A stretch of 10,655 nt of DNA from Chloroflexota bacterium (GTDB taxonomy: Bacteria > Chloroflexota > Anaerolineae > Caldilineales > Caldilineaceae). Position numbers and translations under genes: made by a program. Under the pieces are notes generated by a model. The model saw nothing but the letters and a program-made list of their open reading frames with translations, was not told where the DNA came from and did not search any database. Location of the stretch: assembly GCA_003577005.1 (NCBI GenBank), contig QEUW01000325.1:1-10655 (forward strand), in the 5' to 3' direction. Positions 1 through 7,652 of the stretch are shown one piece after another. Numbering within the stretch: the stretch's first letter is position 1; every line of letters begins with the position of its first letter.

Positions 1-378
1 GTTGTAGAGGATGGCGATGGTGTCGCCAAAGGCGATGTTGGCCGTCGCCGAGGTCAGGTTGGTGCGCAGATAGCGTTCCCGTGGGCGATAGACATCGACG
101 ATCAACAGCTTGCCGTTGAGATCGTCATTCTCTGCGCTCGTTGCCTGGGCCTGGGCCCCGCTCAGCGCCGCCATGCCGCTGCCGCTGTTGGCCGAGTTCT
201 GTTCGACCGTCATCGTCGCCACACCGGTCGCCACGCTGTCGGTGATGGGCACAACAAAGATACAGCCGTCGAACCCCTGCGTGTCCACGATGGCGCTGTC
301 GTCGTCGGTGTTGTTGGCCGCGCTGATAGCGTCATTGACATGAAGCCACTTGGTCAGGTTGAGTAGATTTTGGATCAC
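1..378 (-). CDS. Probable phage head accessory protein, N-terminal 126 residues (C-terminus outside window)
   Basis: This open frame begins at a GTG (378-376) preceded by GAGAGG six bases upstream, and stays open to the window edge, so the C-terminus is missing. It lies 51 bases after the major capsid gene on the same strand. The protein starts VIQNLLNLTKW and then alternates short hydrophobic strands with small polar residues (around DTQGFDGCIFVVPI and RYLRTNLTSATANIAFGD). I see no signal peptide or membrane helix. The look, a mostly beta protein with a 'variable dependent on time' strand followed by a 'RYLR' strand, resembles small proteins often found just after the capsid gene in HK97-type phages, which decorate or complete the head. 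That role rests on position and general appearance, not on a recognised domain. The other-strand frame over 110-343 is a shadow of it. Confidence 0.65.
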   Translation of the reverse strand, partial: MIQNLLNLTKWLHVNDAISAANNTDDDSAIVDTQGFDGCIFVVPITDSVATGVATMTVEQNSANSGSGMAALSGAQAQATSAENDDLNGKLLIVDVYRPRERYLRTNLTSATANIAFGDTIAILYN

Positions 379-429
379 GTGTCACCTCTCTCATCCACCA
401 TCCAGACGGACGATAGATCCACAATATGC

Positions 430-1746
430 TTACTGCGCAGCCAACTGCACGCGAACGAAGGCTTCCGGCAGCGTTGGCTGGCCATCGCTGGAAAGTCTAG
501 CGATGAGGCCGATCTGGTTGGTCTCCGCATAGAGCTCAACGAGGCGCTGCATTTCTAAAGACATATCATCGGCGATCCAGTAGTTGCTAAAATCGCCCAG
601 GATGGCCGCGTACTGGCTGGCGGTGAAGGTGTTGGGCGCATACTCGCTCATATAGGTCGGCAGACCCAGGAGCATGTCCGGTTCGCCCACCCGCACCGAT
701 TCACGCCAGATATACTGGCCGTTGCCGTCTACCAGCTTGACCACCATCTTGTAGAAATCCCGGTGGGCCAGCCAGCGCGCTCGCGGCCAATACTGGCCTT
801 TGAGCTTGTACTTGGCGTTGATCAGCCCGTCGAAGGAGACGGCCGTCGTGGTGTTGTCGGTCGCCTCATCCCGGCTGGTGGGGATGCCATCGGGAGACGC
901 AGTGAAGACGTCCAACGGCTGCTGTGCGCCGTTGCCGACCAGGAAGGCCTTTTCCTGGGCGATGCCAAACTTGTAGCCCAAACGCTCGATCACGATGCCT
1001 TCCGAGTTGGGCACCTTGGCCAGCAGCTTGCGGCTGATACGGATGCGCTTGGCCAGCGGGTGCGGATGCAGTTGGCGCTTGCCAAAGCTCATCTGGTCAT
1101 CTTCGTTGCCCGTGGCCAGCTCGGTGGTCCAGTCGGCGTCAGCCGGGTCGCTCTCCAGCGTGGGCACACCCAGGCTGTCGGCATTGGGCACAGCGAACAC
1201 CGTGGCCCACTGGCGGATATAGACCGCATCGTCCACCGCCTTGATCAGCTGATCCACCATCTGGATTGGCGTCATCAGATAGCCGCCCTGGGTGTCCAGG
1301 TCCGCCTGGAGGTTCCGCACTTCAGCCGAGGCCGGTTGGCCGCGCAGGAAGCCACGGAAGCCTGCCGTGTAGCTGCTCTCTGCCGTGCGCATCAGGCGCC
1401 GCCATTCGGGCAGATCCCGCCAGCCCGGGTTGACCTGTTCGACGCCGCGCATACTGCGGCTGCGGAACTCGATACGCTGATCGCCCGCGCCGCGCCCTTC
1501 GGGATCCGGGCGGCGTTCGGCGCCGTCGCCGCTGTTCAACTCAGCCTCGACGCTCTCCAACCGCTCCTCGCGCTCGTATTGCGTGCGCAGCTTGTCGGCG
1601 TCGTTCATCAGCTGATCCCAGTTTTGCTGTTCCTCAGCCGTGAAATCACGCCCCTCCGCCTGCACTTTTTCATTGAGCGCCCGCGCATCGGCAATCAGCT
1701 TGGCGCGCTTCTGGCGCAACTCAATGATCTTGGTTTTGCTGCTCAT
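430..1746 (-). CDS. HK97-fold major capsid protein with N-terminal scaffolding (delta) domain
   Basis: The 438-residue product forms the icosahedral shell. The first 75 or so residues are charged and helical (KIIELRQKRAKLIADARAL and onwards), as expected for the delta domain that acts as internal scaffold. A low-complexity Gly/Arg/Asp stretch follows near residues 75-100. The shell part begins near residue 105 and contains typical HK97-family segments: DTQGGYLMTP (about 151), DPADADWTTE (about 198), and LGDFSNYWIADD followed by an Arg-Leu/Glu-Leu strand near the C-terminus. The ATG at 1746 is preferred: AGGAG at 1760-1756 lies nine bases before it but only three before the in-frame ATG at 1752. 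The ribosome site overlaps the stop (TAG, 1761-1759) of the protease frame. In this family the delta domain is removed by the prohead protease; here that protease gene is broken. The frame itself is intact. Confidence 0.95.
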   Translation of the reverse strand: MSSKTKIIELRQKRAKLIADARALNEKVQAEGRDFTAEEQQNWDQLMNDADKLRTQYEREERLESVEAELNSGDGAERRPDPEGRGAGDQRIEFRSRSMRGVEQVNPGWRDLPEWRRLMRTAESSYTAGFRGFLRGQPASAEVRNLQADLDTQGGYLMTPIQMVDQLIKAVDDAVYIRQWATVFAVPNADSLGVPTLESDPADADWTTELATGNEDDQMSFGKRQLHPHPLAKRIRISRKLLAKVPNSEGIVIERLGYKFGIAQEKAFLVGNGAQQPLDVFTASPDGIPTSRDEATDNTTTAVSFDGLINAKYKLKGQYWPRARWLAHRDFYKMVVKLVDGNGQYIWRESVRVGEPDMLLGLPTYMSEYAPNTFTASQYAAILGDFSNYWIADDMSLEMQRLVELYAETNQIGLIARLSSDGQPTLPEAFVRVQLAAQ

Positions 1747-1758
1747 CGTCATGAACTC

Positions 1759-2320
1759 CTATCCGATTAACTGCAAGTGCCGTTGCCGCTGGAGATAGCG
1801 CGCCCGCGCCAGCTCAGCCGCTGTATTTGATGCCGAGTTTGACGCCCGTCGAAACTCAGCCGGAATCTCAGGAATAACCCCAAAGACAGGATCGACACGT
1901 CCCCCCTCTCCTGCAGGAGAGGGGGACAGGGGGTGCGTCTTCGTCCCAGGTCTGCTCCAGCGTGCGGAAAGCAAAGCTCATCTGGTCCACATCGCCCCGC
2001 TCAATGGTCTCGATGTAGTTGCCCGCGCTCGACGGTGGGTCAATCTCGATAGCCAGGCCGACGTCGTCTTCGGCCAGGCGCAGCGTGCCGCTCTTGGTGC
2101 GGCCCAGCACGATGCCGGTCTCGTGGTTCCAGAGCGCCCGTACATCGTCTTGCAGGCTGCCCGCAAAGGCGCCGGGCGCAATCTTCTCGCGAAAGCCCCA
2201 CAGATCCACGCTGAGCGTGTTGAAGACGGCCGCATAGCCGGCGATCATCGGCAGCGAGTCTTCCGCTCGCCGGTCCAGCCGCAGCCCGTGCTGGGCACAG
2301 AAACGTCGTTCTAGGTCCAT
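1759..2320 (-). pseudogene. HK97-type prohead maturation protease, frameshifted
   Basis: The ATG at 2320 has a GAGG ribosome site six to seven bases upstream and follows directly on the previous stop. The first 127 residues are a good prohead protease (serine protease, family S78/U35): an IAGYAAVFN strand, APGAF, His66 in ALWNHETGIVLGR, and Ser115 in QMSFAF, which are the family's catalytic His and Ser in their usual context. After DEDAP the frame enters a G/C palindrome (1899-1927) and stops at 1868, giving only 150 residues. The last third can be read in another frame to the stop at 1761-1759, which overlaps the capsid ribosome site, so that is likely the old end. Removing one base from the six-C run (1901-1906) joins the frames into 186 residues. 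The segment usually containing VSPVTFPAY is absent in both frames. I cannot separate true decay from a homopolymer sequencing error. Confidence 0.8.
1899..1934. repeat. G/C-rich palindromic repeat inside the protease gene
   Basis: The core at 1902-1925 is a perfect 24-bp palindrome with arms CCCCCTCTCCTG and CAGGAGAGGGGG. GT and AC flank it at 1899-1900 and 1926-1927, with one unpaired extra C at 1901, and an AGGGGGTG tail runs to 1934. Translated on the minus strand in one frame it gives LSPSPAGEGG, a phrase I associate with small dispersed palindromic repeats in GC-rich bacterial genomes. No second copy lies in this window. It looks inserted: the flanking protease sequence is ordinary on the N-terminal side and shifted in frame on the other. 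I saw no clear target-site duplication. Confidence 0.6.
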
Positions 2321-2327
2321 GATTTCC

Positions 2328-2618
2328 TCACTGTTTCCACCGCTCGAGCAACATGCTCGCCGCGACCTCCCCGACTGCCTGATCGACTTCCGCCATCTCT
2401 CGATAGAGTTTGTTGTCGAACAGAAAGCCAGCCACGCCGTGCGCAGGGACATCCTCAAAGTGCAGGACCTGTACCTCTGCGATCACACGGTCGCCCAGTG
2501 AATAAACTCGCTTCGATGGCGCTTCGGCATTCTCCTCAAACGGAAGTCCGTAACCCGATATAGAGATCGGCACATGGGCGACTATTGTGAAAGGGTCACT
2601 CAATCGTCCGAGCTTCAT
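2328..2618 (-). CDS. Conserved-looking small protein of unknown function, 96 aa
   Basis: The ATG at 2618 overlaps the previous stop as ATGA and has GGGGGAAAG just upstream, so it is preferred to the in-frame TTG at 2630. The product begins MKLGRLSDPFTIVAHVPISI, contains a LGDRVIAEVQVL strand around residue 45 and ends in a charged helix (EVDQAVGEVAASMLLERW). I see no membrane helix, signal peptide or known motif. It sits between a two-helix membrane protein and the prohead protease. The LGDRVIAEV segment loosely recalls the EPGD strand in the two other small soluble proteins of this operon (8000-8245 and 5102-5380), but this is not enough to call homology. Function unknown. Confidence 0.72.
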   Translation of the reverse strand: MKLGRLSDPFTIVAHVPISISGYGLPFEENAEAPSKRVYSLGDRVIAEVQVLHFEDVPAHGVAGFLFDNKLYREMAEVDQAVGEVAASMLLERWKQ

Positions 2619-2812
2619 TCTTTCCCCCAAAATCGCAGCACCAGAAGCGCCGCCAAGATTGATACACCGCCACCGAGATACAGAGGCCAGTTGTTCAGAA
2701 AGAGTTGAGTCTCAGTGCAATCCACACACTGAAACCGAGCCACAGTCGATATCGCTGCCAGACCGACAGCCACAAGTACAATCCCGATCAGAAGTGCCCG
2801 GCCTGGCTTCAT
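2615..2812 (-). CDS. Small two-helix membrane protein, 65 aa
   Basis: The start codon overlaps the preceding stop in an ATGA junction, and the stop overlaps the next start in the same way, so this gene is clearly coupled into the operon. Two hydrophobic helices are evident: residues about 6-24 (ALLIGIVLVAVGLAAISTV) and about 45-61 (LYLGGGVSILAALLVLRF). The connecting loop has a CxxC pair (Cys29 and Cys32, QCVDCTE), which could bind metal or form a disulfide if the loop faces outside. A basic N-terminus (MKPGR) and a short FWGKE tail would favour both ends inside under the positive-inside rule. Nothing here is diagnostic of a holin, though size and topology would allow it. Its place between portal and protease is not where lysis genes usually sit. 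Confidence 0.72.
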   Translation of the reverse strand: MKPGRALLIGIVLVAVGLAAISTVARFQCVDCTETQLFLNNWPLYLGGGVSILAALLVLRFWGKE

Positions 2813-3039
2813 TGAGGTGGCTCCGTCAAGGTCTCAACCCAACAACGCAGGATGACCCACAACGCCAGTGGCCACCGATACCACGGGATGTCATATTCTT
2901 CTCGAATCCCTCGCCAGAAGAGGATGGGCCAGGCCCACCATGCGATGTGCAGCTCGAACTGAACACCCTGGCGCCCCTGGTCATCCACAATGGCGCCAGG
3001 GAGAAGTTTTGCTCTGATTCCAGGACCTAGCCCTGCCAT
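2809..3039 (-). CDS. Tryptophan-rich small protein, probably membrane-associated, 76 aa
   Basis: The ATG at 3039 is chosen because GGGGAG precedes it by seven bases; the in-frame upstream codons overlap the end of the portal gene. The product has eight Trp in 76 residues, all in the C-terminal half (IAWWAWPILFW, IPWYRWPLALWVILRCW). These form two short hydrophobic stretches separated by a charged GIREEYD turn, which suggests a membrane-dipping or hairpin arrangement. The N-terminal third is polar and basic. It follows the portal stop by 11 bases and overlaps the next gene by ATGA. I do not recognise the family. Confidence 0.7.
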   Translation of the reverse strand: MAGLGPGIRAKLLPGAIVDDQGRQGVQFELHIAWWAWPILFWRGIREEYDIPWYRWPLALWVILRCWVETLTEPPQ

Positions 3040-3050
3040 ACGTGTCTCCC

Positions 3051-5114
3051 CTATGCAGCAATAACTACACAATCACAGCCTCGATGAATGGGCCCATGCC
3101 TGGTGTTTCTACGCACCAGCATGGGCGCATCATCCGGCCCGCCGTTGACAAACTCTCCCTTACCCACGAAGTATTTCTCGATGCCAACGATCTTCCCGCT
3201 CAACCGCTGGCAGAAGGCGCAGCTCTTTCCGCTGGCCGCCCACATGAGATACTTCACGCTGAAATAGCCGTACATCGCCACTGCCAGGGCGTTGCCCGCT
3301 TCAAACGCCTGGCGCAGCCCCACCTTACCTGGCTGGCTCTCTTCCCAGCCGTCGAGCCGCTCCTCAATGGCGTCGGCGATGTCCGTGCCTTCGGCTTCGG
3401 CGTCGGTGATCAGCGCATCGATCTGGTTGCGGCTGGATGCGACCCAGCCTTCGGCCACGGCTGCCAGATACTCGTCGATGAAGGCCTTCAGCTCGTCGGT
3501 GACGCCAGGGTCATCCTTGCCCAGCTCCTCGGCCACTGCCGTGGTTACCGGCCCGGCATAGGTGAGCATGGTCGCCTTGAACGCATCACGCACCACGGCG
3601 GCGAAGTCGGCGTAGAAGGTCTCCAGCCATTCCAGGAAGTCAGCCAGGCTGCGCCGGCGCAAGTGCTTGTTGATTGCCCGCCTGATGTCATTCACTTCCC
3701 GTCGCACCACCCGCCCAGCTACGTCTTCGAAGATCGGCACAAAGTCTCTGGCCAGCCGCTGCTTGGAACGGCGGACCTTGGCCGTCCCTTCACTTTCGCC
3801 TTCGGCCAGGTCGTCATCTTCTTCGTCGTCTTCTTCGTCTTGCCGTAACTCCTGGCACACCGCACATCTACACGAAGGCAGCCCCGTGTGAACTGTCAGC
3901 CGCATCTGGGCCGGCCCGTCGCCGGCGAGCCGTCTTTCCGCTGGCGTCATGTTGAGCGGCAGTAGATAGACATCGCCCCCCGCATAAGGGTTGAGGTCCT
4001 CCAGGATGCGCACTTCGTTGGGTGACATAATGCCGTTCGTGATGGCCGTGGCGTACGCTTTGAATCGTGCCTCAGTGTTTCCTCGCAGTAGAGCGTTTGC
4101 TAGATAGCGGACGAAGAAGCGCTGGCGCTCTTCACGGGTCATTAAGTCCCGCATCAGTGCCTCTTCAGAGCGCACCAGCCAGGGTGTCAACGTATAGATG
4201 ACATACTCAAGACCCTGCTCCTCGATGTTCGAAAACGTCGCCTTCTCCAGGTCACCGATTCGGTGGGGCGGGATGAGAAACCAGCGGGCGATCTCCGCCA
4301 CCTGAAACTTTCTCGTTTCGAGAAACTGCGCTTCCTCCGGTGGGATGCCGATGGTTTCCAGGTCCATCCCCTCCTCGAGGATTTTCACCCGATGAGCGTT
4401 GCTCAAACCCTGGTGGTCCGCCTCATACGAATTCTTTAGTCGGTCATAGGCTTCGTCACTCAGCAGCCCCGGATGCTTGAGCACCACGCCAGGCCGGGCG
4501 CCATTCCCAAAAAACCTGGCACCATACTCCTCGGTGGCCAATGCCAGTCCGATGGATTGCGCCGCCTTGCGCGCCATGCTGTAGCCCACGATGCCATTGC
4601 CGCTGGGCCCCCGGAAGTGATGCACGCGCCAGCCCGGCAGGTTGGCAGTCTTGCCATCGGGGTCCGTGTACAGGTAGCGCAGTTCGCCGTTGGCGCGCTT
4701 CACCTGCATTCGACCCGGATGGAGCGGCCAGAGCGCCAGCGGGCGCCCGGCGTTGCTCCACTCGATTTCAGCGTAGCCGTTGCCCCAGCCGGCGCAGTGG
4801 GCGGTGATCAGCTCCTTGAATTCAAAGGCGCTCATCTCCGGGTTGGGCTGCTCTTTCAGCAGCCAGTACAAAGGATGATCCGCCGCCCGCTCGCGTCCGC
4901 CGTTGGGCAGATAGCGATAGGTCAACAGCGGCAACATGGCCACGCTCTCCGAGAGCACCCGAATGCAGGCGAAGTAAGCGCTGAGCGTCAACGCCGAGTC
5001 TTCGGTCACATCGACGCCGGCGTGGGTGCGATTGCCCAGGCCAAACCACTTCTCCCAGTTCCCGTGGGCGCTGGGATGTTGGCGGGTGGCAAATAGTTCG
5101 GTCAGGAATCCCAT
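3051..5114 (-). CDS. HK97-type portal protein fused to a C-terminal MuF-like domain
   Basis: This is a 687-residue protein, far longer than a usual HK97 portal (about 400). Residues 1-390 are a standard phage portal: LSAYFACIRVLSESVAMLPL near 44, the PLYWLL/QPNPEMSAFEFKE block near 81-101, and the FQVAEIARWFLIPPHRIGDLEKATFSNIEEQ block near 270-300, typical of the family. The portal is the dodecameric ring at one head vertex through which DNA passes and to which terminase docks. Residues 414-420 (SCRCAVC) lead into an extremely acidic linker (425-443). From about 450 to 687 comes a helical region ending in Cys632-x2-Cys635 and His677-x2-Cys680-x-Cys682, the Cys/His pattern seen at the end of MuF-type minor head proteins. 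The start overlaps the previous gene by 13 bases and has no clear ribosome site, so translation is probably coupled. Confidence 0.93.
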   Translation of the reverse strand: MGFLTELFATRQHPSAHGNWEKWFGLGNRTHAGVDVTEDSALTLSAYFACIRVLSESVAMLPLLTYRYLPNGGRERAADHPLYWLLKEQPNPEMSAFEFKELITAHCAGWGNGYAEIEWSNAGRPLALWPLHPGRMQVKRANGELRYLYTDPDGKTANLPGWRVHHFRGPSGNGIVGYSMARKAAQSIGLALATEEYGARFFGNGARPGVVLKHPGLLSDEAYDRLKNSYEADHQGLSNAHRVKILEEGMDLETIGIPPEEAQFLETRKFQVAEIARWFLIPPHRIGDLEKATFSNIEEQGLEYVIYTLTPWLVRSEEALMRDLMTREERQRFFVRYLANALLRGNTEARFKAYATAITNGIMSPNEVRILEDLNPYAGGDVYLLPLNMTPAERRLAGDGPAQMRLTVHTGLPSCRCAVCQELRQDEEDDEEDDDLAEGESEGTAKVRRSKQRLARDFVPIFEDVAGRVVRREVNDIRRAINKHLRRRSLADFLEWLETFYADFAAVVRDAFKATMLTYAGPVTTAVAEELGKDDPGVTDELKAFIDEYLAAVAEGWVASSRNQIDALITDAEAEGTDIADAIEERLDGWEESQPGKVGLRQAFEAGNALAVAMYGYFSVKYLMWAASGKSCAFCQRLSGKIVGIEKYFVGKGEFVNGGPDDAPMLVRRNTRHGPIHRGCDCVVIAA

Positions 5115-5380
5115 GTCAGGTCAGATGAAACCACAAAGTGACTGCCAGATTGATCGACATCAGCAGATTTCTCCGCCGCTACCACGCCGAGGCTCATTCC
5201 ATCTTCCAGAACGATGATCCTGTGTCCAGGAAATATGCTGTTAAAAGTGGTCCTAATCGCATCATGTCCAGCCAGGCTGAGTCTTCCTGGATAAGTCAGC
5301 ACCAAAATGTCTCCTGGCTCCAAACGCACGCGGCGCAAATCCTGAATGTTGATCAGATGATAATTGTCATGTTCGTTCAC
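5102..5380 (-). CDS. Small soluble protein with an LEPGD strand, 92 aa
   Basis: The preferred start is a GTG (5380-5378) with GGAAG about ten bases upstream. It overlaps the end of the 53-aa membrane protein by 14 bases and its own stop overlaps the portal start by 13. Residues about 13-27 read QDLRRVRLEPGDILV, then LTYPGRLSLAGHDAI, then PGHRIIVLEDGMSLGVV: a beta-helix-beta layout with an RLEPGD turn. I recall small phage proteins of unknown function with this RLEPGD(I/V)LV and VLEDG pattern, but no function follows from it. No membrane helix or catalytic motif is seen. A longer frame opening at 5416 would overlap the upstream gene more deeply and lacks a better ribosome site. Confidence 0.72.
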   Translation of the reverse strand: MNEHDNYHLINIQDLRRVRLEPGDILVLTYPGRLSLAGHDAIRTTFNSIFPGHRIIVLEDGMSLGVVAAEKSADVDQSGSHFVVSSDLTWDS

Positions 5381-5528
5381 GTTTTGCTCGCTTCCAGGCC
5401 ACGGCAGCCGCCACAAATAGGGTAACGACGCCCCAGAAGAGTAGCAGGGCTACAACTCCACCCGCCAGATAGGCCGCCCCGGCCAGAAGCGCCAGCCCCA
5501 CCAACGCCAAGACATCTTCCAGGCCCAT
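5367..5528 (-). CDS. Membrane microprotein, 53 aa
   Basis: This gene begins at an ATG sharing one base with the terminase stop (TGATG at 5530-5526) and ends 14 bases inside the next gene. The product is MGLEDVLALVGLALLAGAAY, then a second hydrophobic run (LAGGVVALLLFWGVVTLFVAAAVAW), then a basic tail KRAKRERT. It could form two tight helices or one long membrane segment with the basic tail inside. Perfect packing between terminase and the next gene, and the sharply amphipathic design, argue that it is real despite its size. It is followed by a small soluble protein, an arrangement repeated near 8366-8000. A longer frame over 5377-5628 that partly covers it is not supported. Confidence 0.7.
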   Translation of the reverse strand: MGLEDVLALVGLALLAGAAYLAGGVVALLLFWGVVTLFVAAAVAWKRAKRERT

Positions 5529-7087
5529 CACAGTGTGCGAATCCCCCGCTTTTCATACACGCTCTCTCGCGGCTTGCCCTCATTACGGATCGCCCGGTCG
5601 AGGCCCATGATGCCGGCGACGATGCCATCGATGCGCCGGGTTGACTTTGCCTTGTCTGGCTTCACGTTGCCGGCAGCGTCTTGTTTGGCGGCGACCCCAT
5701 CGGCCATCCAGCGTAAGACCGGGTGGCCACCGTGACTCATCTCACCGCCCAACACCAGGCGGACCAGCTCCTTTGTAGGTCCTGACATCGATGCGAACCC
5801 CTGGCCCATGGCCACCATCACGAACCCGTGCCCATCGAGCGTCTGGCGCATCTGCTCGGCGCCCCAGCGGTCGAAGGCAATCTCGGCGATGTGGTACGTT
5901 TCGCCCAGGGCCACGATGTCCCGCTCGATCACCCCGTAGTCGATCACATTGCCCGGCGTGGCTGTGATCAGCCCTTGCCGTACCCACACGTCGTAATCGA
6001 CCCGATCCCGTCGCCCCCGCTCGACCAGGTTGTCTCCTGGGATCCAGAAGCGTGGCAGCCACCAAAACGGCTCATCCTCAGCGACCGGTGGGAAAACCAG
6101 CACGAGGGCGGCGATGTCGGTTGTGCTAGCCAGGTCCAGCCCGCCGTAACAGAGCCGTCCCGCCAGGTCGGGTAAGGGTTCGTTGCACGCATCCCACGCC
6201 GCCATGTCGATAAAGCGGCTCTCCTGGCTGGTCCACTGGTTCAGATGCAATCTCCTGAAGGTGTTCTGGTAGGCGGGCACCTGCTGTGCTCGCCTGCTCT
6301 CCCCCTCCAGATAATCAAGCTTGACGGTGACGCCCAGCCCCGGATTTGCCTTCGCCCAGATGACCGGATCCGTCCAGTCGTCCTCTTCATCCGCAGCGGC
6401 GATGTAGGCAAAAAAGCTAGGGTCATCGATGCGCCCCGCCAGCACTTCCTGCGCATGCTCGTGCTGCTCGTAGCAGATAGACTCCCGGTCATAGCCCGCC
6501 GTGGTGATCATCACCATCAGCGGTTGGCGCCTGGCGCCCATCGACGTATTCAACACGTCCCACAGCTCACGATTTGGCTGAGCGTGCAGCTCGTCAAACA
6601 CGATCCCGTGAGCGTTCAAACCATGCTTGGTGTAGGCATCGGCCGACAGCACCCTGTAGACGCTGGCCGTCTTCTCGACCAGAATGCTACGCCGGTAGAC
6701 CTTCGCAAACCGGGCCAGATGCGGAGAGCCGTCCACCATCGAGCGTGCCACATCGAACACGATGCTGGCTTGGTCCCGATCCGCCGCGGCGCTGAAGACC
6801 TCGGCGCCCGGCTCGTTGTCGGCGAAGAGTAGATAGAGACCGATGCCAGCGGCCAGCGTGCTTTTCCCATTCTTGCGTGGGATCTCGATGTAGGCCCGTC
6901 GATAGCGCCTGGCGCCATCGCTGCGCCGCTTCCACCCAAACAGCGGGCGGATGATGTCATCCCGTTGCCAGGCTTGCAGCTCAAACGCCTGGCCGGCCCA
7001 TTCTCCCTTGACGTGGACCAATAATTTTTCAAAGAACGCGACAGCCAAGTCAGCCGCCTTTTTGTCGAAGAAGTATTCATCAGTCAT
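5528..7087 (-). CDS. terL: Terminase large subunit (packaging ATPase and nuclease)
   Basis: The 519-residue protein has full length and both expected halves. The ATPase half has a Walker A-like PRKNGKST at residues 70-77 and a Walker B IVFDE at 162-166, followed by the coupling segment around MVMITTAGYD (191-200). The nuclease half starts near 315 with GGLDLASTTD (catalytic-type Asp318), continues with FDRWG (Asp406) and ends with RIDGIVAGIMGLDRA (Asp488), the three acidic positions expected of the RNase H-like fold. The protein pumps DNA into the prohead through the portal and cuts the concatemer. The PRKNGKS and GxxDLAST forms are those of HK97-type terminases that pair with P27-type small subunits, as found here. 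The start overlaps the TerS stop by 8 bases. Confidence 0.97.
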   Translation of the reverse strand: MTDEYFFDKKAADLAVAFFEKLLVHVKGEWAGQAFELQAWQRDDIIRPLFGWKRRSDGARRYRRAYIEIPRKNGKSTLAAGIGLYLLFADNEPGAEVFSAAADRDQASIVFDVARSMVDGSPHLARFAKVYRRSILVEKTASVYRVLSADAYTKHGLNAHGIVFDELHAQPNRELWDVLNTSMGARRQPLMVMITTAGYDRESICYEQHEHAQEVLAGRIDDPSFFAYIAAADEEDDWTDPVIWAKANPGLGVTVKLDYLEGESRRAQQVPAYQNTFRRLHLNQWTSQESRFIDMAAWDACNEPLPDLAGRLCYGGLDLASTTDIAALVLVFPPVAEDEPFWWLPRFWIPGDNLVERGRRDRVDYDVWVRQGLITATPGNVIDYGVIERDIVALGETYHIAEIAFDRWGAEQMRQTLDGHGFVMVAMGQGFASMSGPTKELVRLVLGGEMSHGGHPVLRWMADGVAAKQDAAGNVKPDKAKSTRRIDGIVAGIMGLDRAIRNEGKPRESVYEKRGIRTL

Positions 7088-7571
7088 CGTGCGCCTGGGT
7101 CACACCCTCAAAGAGCAGTTCGGCCAGGCTCTTTTCGTCTTCGGGCGGCTCGGCCTTGATGCGGCTGCGGCTGGCCGGCGTGAGGCCCAGTTCCACGGCG
7201 AACGCTCGCATCTGCTTCAGCGCCGTGTTAGCCACGGTGAACCATGGGCTTACGTGCTGGTAGCCTTTATCTGTGGAGGCCACCATCTTAAAATCGACTT
7301 GGGACATGGCCGCTTCCGCCTGCACCCAGCGCGCATAGGCCACCGAGTAGGCCAGGAGTGTCGCCCGGTCCGCCTCGGTGAGCACCCGCATCTCAACGAG
7401 GAGTTTGGCCGCGCGGCGGTACTCGCTACGCGCTTCGCCCTTCAACCACTTGGGGCACGTGGGTGCCTTCACCCGCGGCTTAGGTTCTCGCTTATTCAGT
7501 GGTCGCTTGCCCGGGTTCCCGGCCAGCTCCTTGAGCGCCGTTGGCTTCGGTGGTGGACCTCTCCGTCCCAT
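7080..7571 (-). CDS. terS: Terminase small subunit, P27 family
   Basis: The 163-residue protein carries the family signature at its N-terminus: GRRGPPPKPTALKELAGNPG followed by KRPLN and a basic stretch. A helical core follows (EARSEYRRAAKLLVEMRVLTEADRATLLAYSVAYARW), and near residue 122 comes the SPWFTVANTALKQMRAFAVELGLTPASRSRI block typical of P27-type small terminases. The small subunit recognises viral DNA and loads the large subunit. The ATG at 7571 has a GGGGG purine block nine bases upstream. The gene overlaps terL by 8 bases; 81 bases separate it from the HNH gene, with a short GGCGC/GCGCC hairpin in that gap. Confidence 0.94.
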   Translation of the reverse strand: MGRRGPPPKPTALKELAGNPGKRPLNKREPKPRVKAPTCPKWLKGEARSEYRRAAKLLVEMRVLTEADRATLLAYSVAYARWVQAEAAMSQVDFKMVASTDKGYQHVSPWFTVANTALKQMRAFAVELGLTPASRSRIKAEPPEDEKSLAELLFEGVTQAHDD

Positions 7572-7652
7572 GTGTTCTTACCCCCTATCAAAACTCGCGG
7601 GCGCCTGTGCGGTCACACGCCGCCGGTCTCCGGGCGCTAGGCGCCAGCGATT

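Noticed and set aside
763..1770. Long plus-strand frame of 335 aa
   Set aside because: It is antisense to the intact major capsid gene. The composition (Arg/Ala/Gly/Leu-rich, no domain) is typical of a GC-rich shadow frame.
1868..2458. Extended 196-aa form of the protease frame starting at 2458
   Set aside because: The first 46 residues overlap the 96-aa gene in another frame. The ATG at 2320 has a proper GAGG site and begins at the operon junction.
3042..3848. Plus-strand frame of 268 aa
   Set aside because: Antisense to the MuF-like part of the portal gene; the C-terminal Phe/Val run is the complement of the acidic linker codons.
5377..5628. 83-aa minus-strand frame across the terL end
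   Set aside because: It overlaps the terL C-terminus in another frame; the 53-aa frame starting at the terL stop has better context and a clear membrane-protein composition.
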